From: Polytrichum commune
Taxonomy: Eukaryota > Streptophyta > Polytrichopsida > Polytrichales > Polytrichaceae
Length of the DNA: 64,000 bases
Reading direction: 5' to 3'
NCBI GenBank assembly: GCA_950295325.1
Contig: OX485807.1
Location: forward strand, 8,337,001-8,401,000
In this document: positions 62,031 to 64,000 of the stretch, piece by piece
Numbering within the stretch: the first letter of the stretch is position 1
How the letters are laid out: each line of letters starts with the position of its first letter
Position numbers and translations under genes: made by a program
The notes under the pieces: generated by a model
Databases searched by the model: none
What the model was told of the DNA's origin: nothing
What the model saw: the letters and a program-made list of their open reading frames with translations, nothing else

Positions 62031-62950
62031 CTTCGTCTATAGTTGTATAGTCTCGTAACCATAAAAAGTCATGTCAACCCTTCCTTACCCTCAAGAGCCC
62101 CACAAACTCTCGGAAAAACAGAAACCATTGTGAAGGCTTGTCATATCTTCATCCACCCCCTCCTCGGCATGGAGATTCTTTAATGTTTCAAGAATAAATA
62201 GGAGTAAGGTTCATTTGGTTTTGTTTTAATTTGGAGGAGAATGATGTTTTGAAGTTTTTTTGAAGTTCGTAGAAGGTCACTAAGACTTGAAGGAAGAAGC
62301 AAATTTTCATGCCCCGGGTGTTGCCCATTTCAAAGGATCAATGGGGGATCGACCATCTTTAGTAGTGTGGCCCCAAACAAAACATGCTTCAAAGTTAGAA
62401 TTCAATCTCATTGTGAGAGAAACTCATCATCATTTAAAAATTTCACAAAAATTTAGAATTTAGTATATAGTTTTGAATCACTTTCACTTTAACGTTTGCA
62501 AGGATCAAGAATTGTCCATTGTACTGTGTTTGCATCCGTTTAGACCTCTAGTACTCTCAATTTCTGAAATCTCAATATTGGGTTTGTTTAGACCTCTAGT
62601 ACTTGGAACTCGAAGTTTAGAGGCCGACCCCATTATCATCATAAATATTTCTAGGGTCTTAGAATTTCACTGAATGCTTTTGAGAACAACATAATATCAG
62701 TTAATTGTGAGGGTCTATTCTATGGACTGATCTCCAAGAAGAATGCTCTTGGACAATGTCTATTGGATTTTCTATGGAATCTAAATTCAACCTGAATCTA
62801 GGTTTGGGACTTCAAGAGGATCTCAATTGGCAATGGCATCTGTGATGAGAAAGAAGACTATTTCACACAACTGAATACATTTTGTATAGTATTTTCCCAA
62901 TGCAAAATTAGTAATTTTGGGAAACACTTTTGAGATTGATTCAAATTCGA

Positions 62951-63332
62951 CCTTTAAAATCAGCCATGGGCTAGATCACATCTTCATTCGACTGGGCCCC
63001 GCTCCTCCCACGCCTCCTTTAGTGCCCGCGCCTGTGTGGCAACTCTCCCCTTTGGAGCCAATGTGACAATACCCAGTCAAAATACACCTATTCAAGTTAA
63101 CATCACCTTCATTACTCCCAAGTTAATTGATGAAGTTCCTTCACATGTCAATAGAGCTTGATGGCTCAAGTGATCCGAAGCTTAATGACCTAAGTGACGG
63201 GGTATTGTCACATTGGTTCCCAACGGGGAAGGGTTCCCACACTGGTGCGGGCAGAAAGACCGGGCAATGAAGAAGACGTGGGAGAGGCGGGGCTAAGCTG
63301 AATGAAGATGTGATCTAACCCAGGGCCTAAAA
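62951..63332. repeat. Long imperfect foldback, ~130-bp arms
   Basis: The arms 62951-63078 and 63194-63332 are complementary with a few gaps around a 115-bp spacer. Shared words, read inward on both sides, include GAATGAAGATGTGATCTA (outer) and GGGTATTGTCACATTGG (inner, next to the spacer). Transcription through it would give a long double-stranded RNA. No target duplication was found. Confidence 0.8.
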
Positions 63333-64000
63333 TCATGAAGCCAACCATGGATAGTAAATCCCTACTAAATGCATCAGTCGAAACACATACAATCAATTGA
63401 AGCATGATCTAAAGAAATCCATATGACAAAATAAAACGTCCGCATCGGAACTTGTAGGTCAATCCAAAACCCGGCAACAAGTCCGCTCCATCCTCAAAGG
63501 ATGGAGTCGGAGAACCAGTACACACACCATGGATTTAATCAAACACATTTTTTAGGTCCCGCATTTCAAATCTTAGGTCTTGCTCTCTCGCTCACTCGCA
63601 TTAAACCAGGAACTTACTTCGAAGAAGCGGCTCAATGTTTCAGGGTAACACACACATTGACCAAATTGTTGTCGAACAAGTTCATATGATTAATTATCTA
63701 AGCACACCGAGAAGAATATGTCGTAGAAAGTAAAGTGGGTCAGAATACTACCTAGACTTATCTACACAGACAGGGGAGAGTTGACTTGTAATTGTGCTGG
63801 TAATTCGGGAGGATCACAACTGACTTGGCCCTCGCATGCAGGCAGGGCAGTTCCTTTGGATTGGAGACATGCATGAGTGGATTAAAGAGTGTTTTTTAAA
63901 CATTAAATCTCACCAGCATCATCGGCCTAGCATCAAACTACTTCAATGCAACTCTCTGGAGATCACATCAACATGCCGACTAAATTGTTATGAAACGAGG

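Noticed and set aside
1-64000. tRNA and rRNA genes
   Set aside because: No A/B-box pair with a plausible cloverleaf and no rRNA core sequence was noticed by eye; a covariance-model search would be needed to be sure.

Overview
The window is nuclear DNA from a plant: long, AT-rich, gene-poor and full of decayed repeats. Only one intact gene can be supported, a 22-exon Argonaute of the AGO4/6/9 type. It reads right to left, with its stop at 15031-15033 and its ATG at 21287-21289. All 21 introns are GT-AG and the joined exons give an open frame of 955 codons. The MID-PIWI sequence and the decayed transposons suggest a land plant, possibly not a flowering plant, but the species cannot be named from this window.

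Layout. 1-11.8 kb: repeat relics, a foldback at 6.4 kb, short copies of two repeat families (7.0-8.2 kb) and a small TIR element (10.7 kb). 11.8-14.35 kb: a dead LINE reverse transcriptase split by a 905-bp hAT-like element. 15.0-21.3 kb: the Argonaute gene, with a degenerate tandem repeat of its own first exon-intron junction in intron 1. 22-31 kb: relics of several dispersed families. 31.2-31.8 kb: a hAT element with 8-bp target duplication and a fragment of transposase. 31.8-32.5 kb: a GC-richer patch with no recognisable gene. 33.8-35.1 kb: a 1.24-kb inverted-repeat element carrying a broken but conserved reading frame of unknown function, also seen near 50 kb and 57.7 kb (called family A here). 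35-45 kb: relics, a LINE 3' fragment, and one arm of a 0.9-kb inverted duplication. 45.5-48.1 kb: a roughly 155-bp satellite, a 33-bp coding-phase repeat, a MITE with G-run ends, and a family-B element with a private 76-bp tandem expansion. 48-58.5 kb: family A copies and the second arm of the duplication. 59.4-60.5 kb: a dead Helitron-type helicase on the minus strand. 62.95-63.33 kb: a long foldback.

How it fits together. AGO4-type Argonautes carry 24-nt siRNAs in RNA-directed DNA methylation, which silences repeats like those filling this window. That link is family knowledge; nothing here shows expression. The most novel material is family A: at least seven copies or fragments, a small deletion derivative with the same ends, and a conserved protein segment I cannot assign. 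Repeat boundaries were found by eye and are approximate unless a target duplication fixes them.
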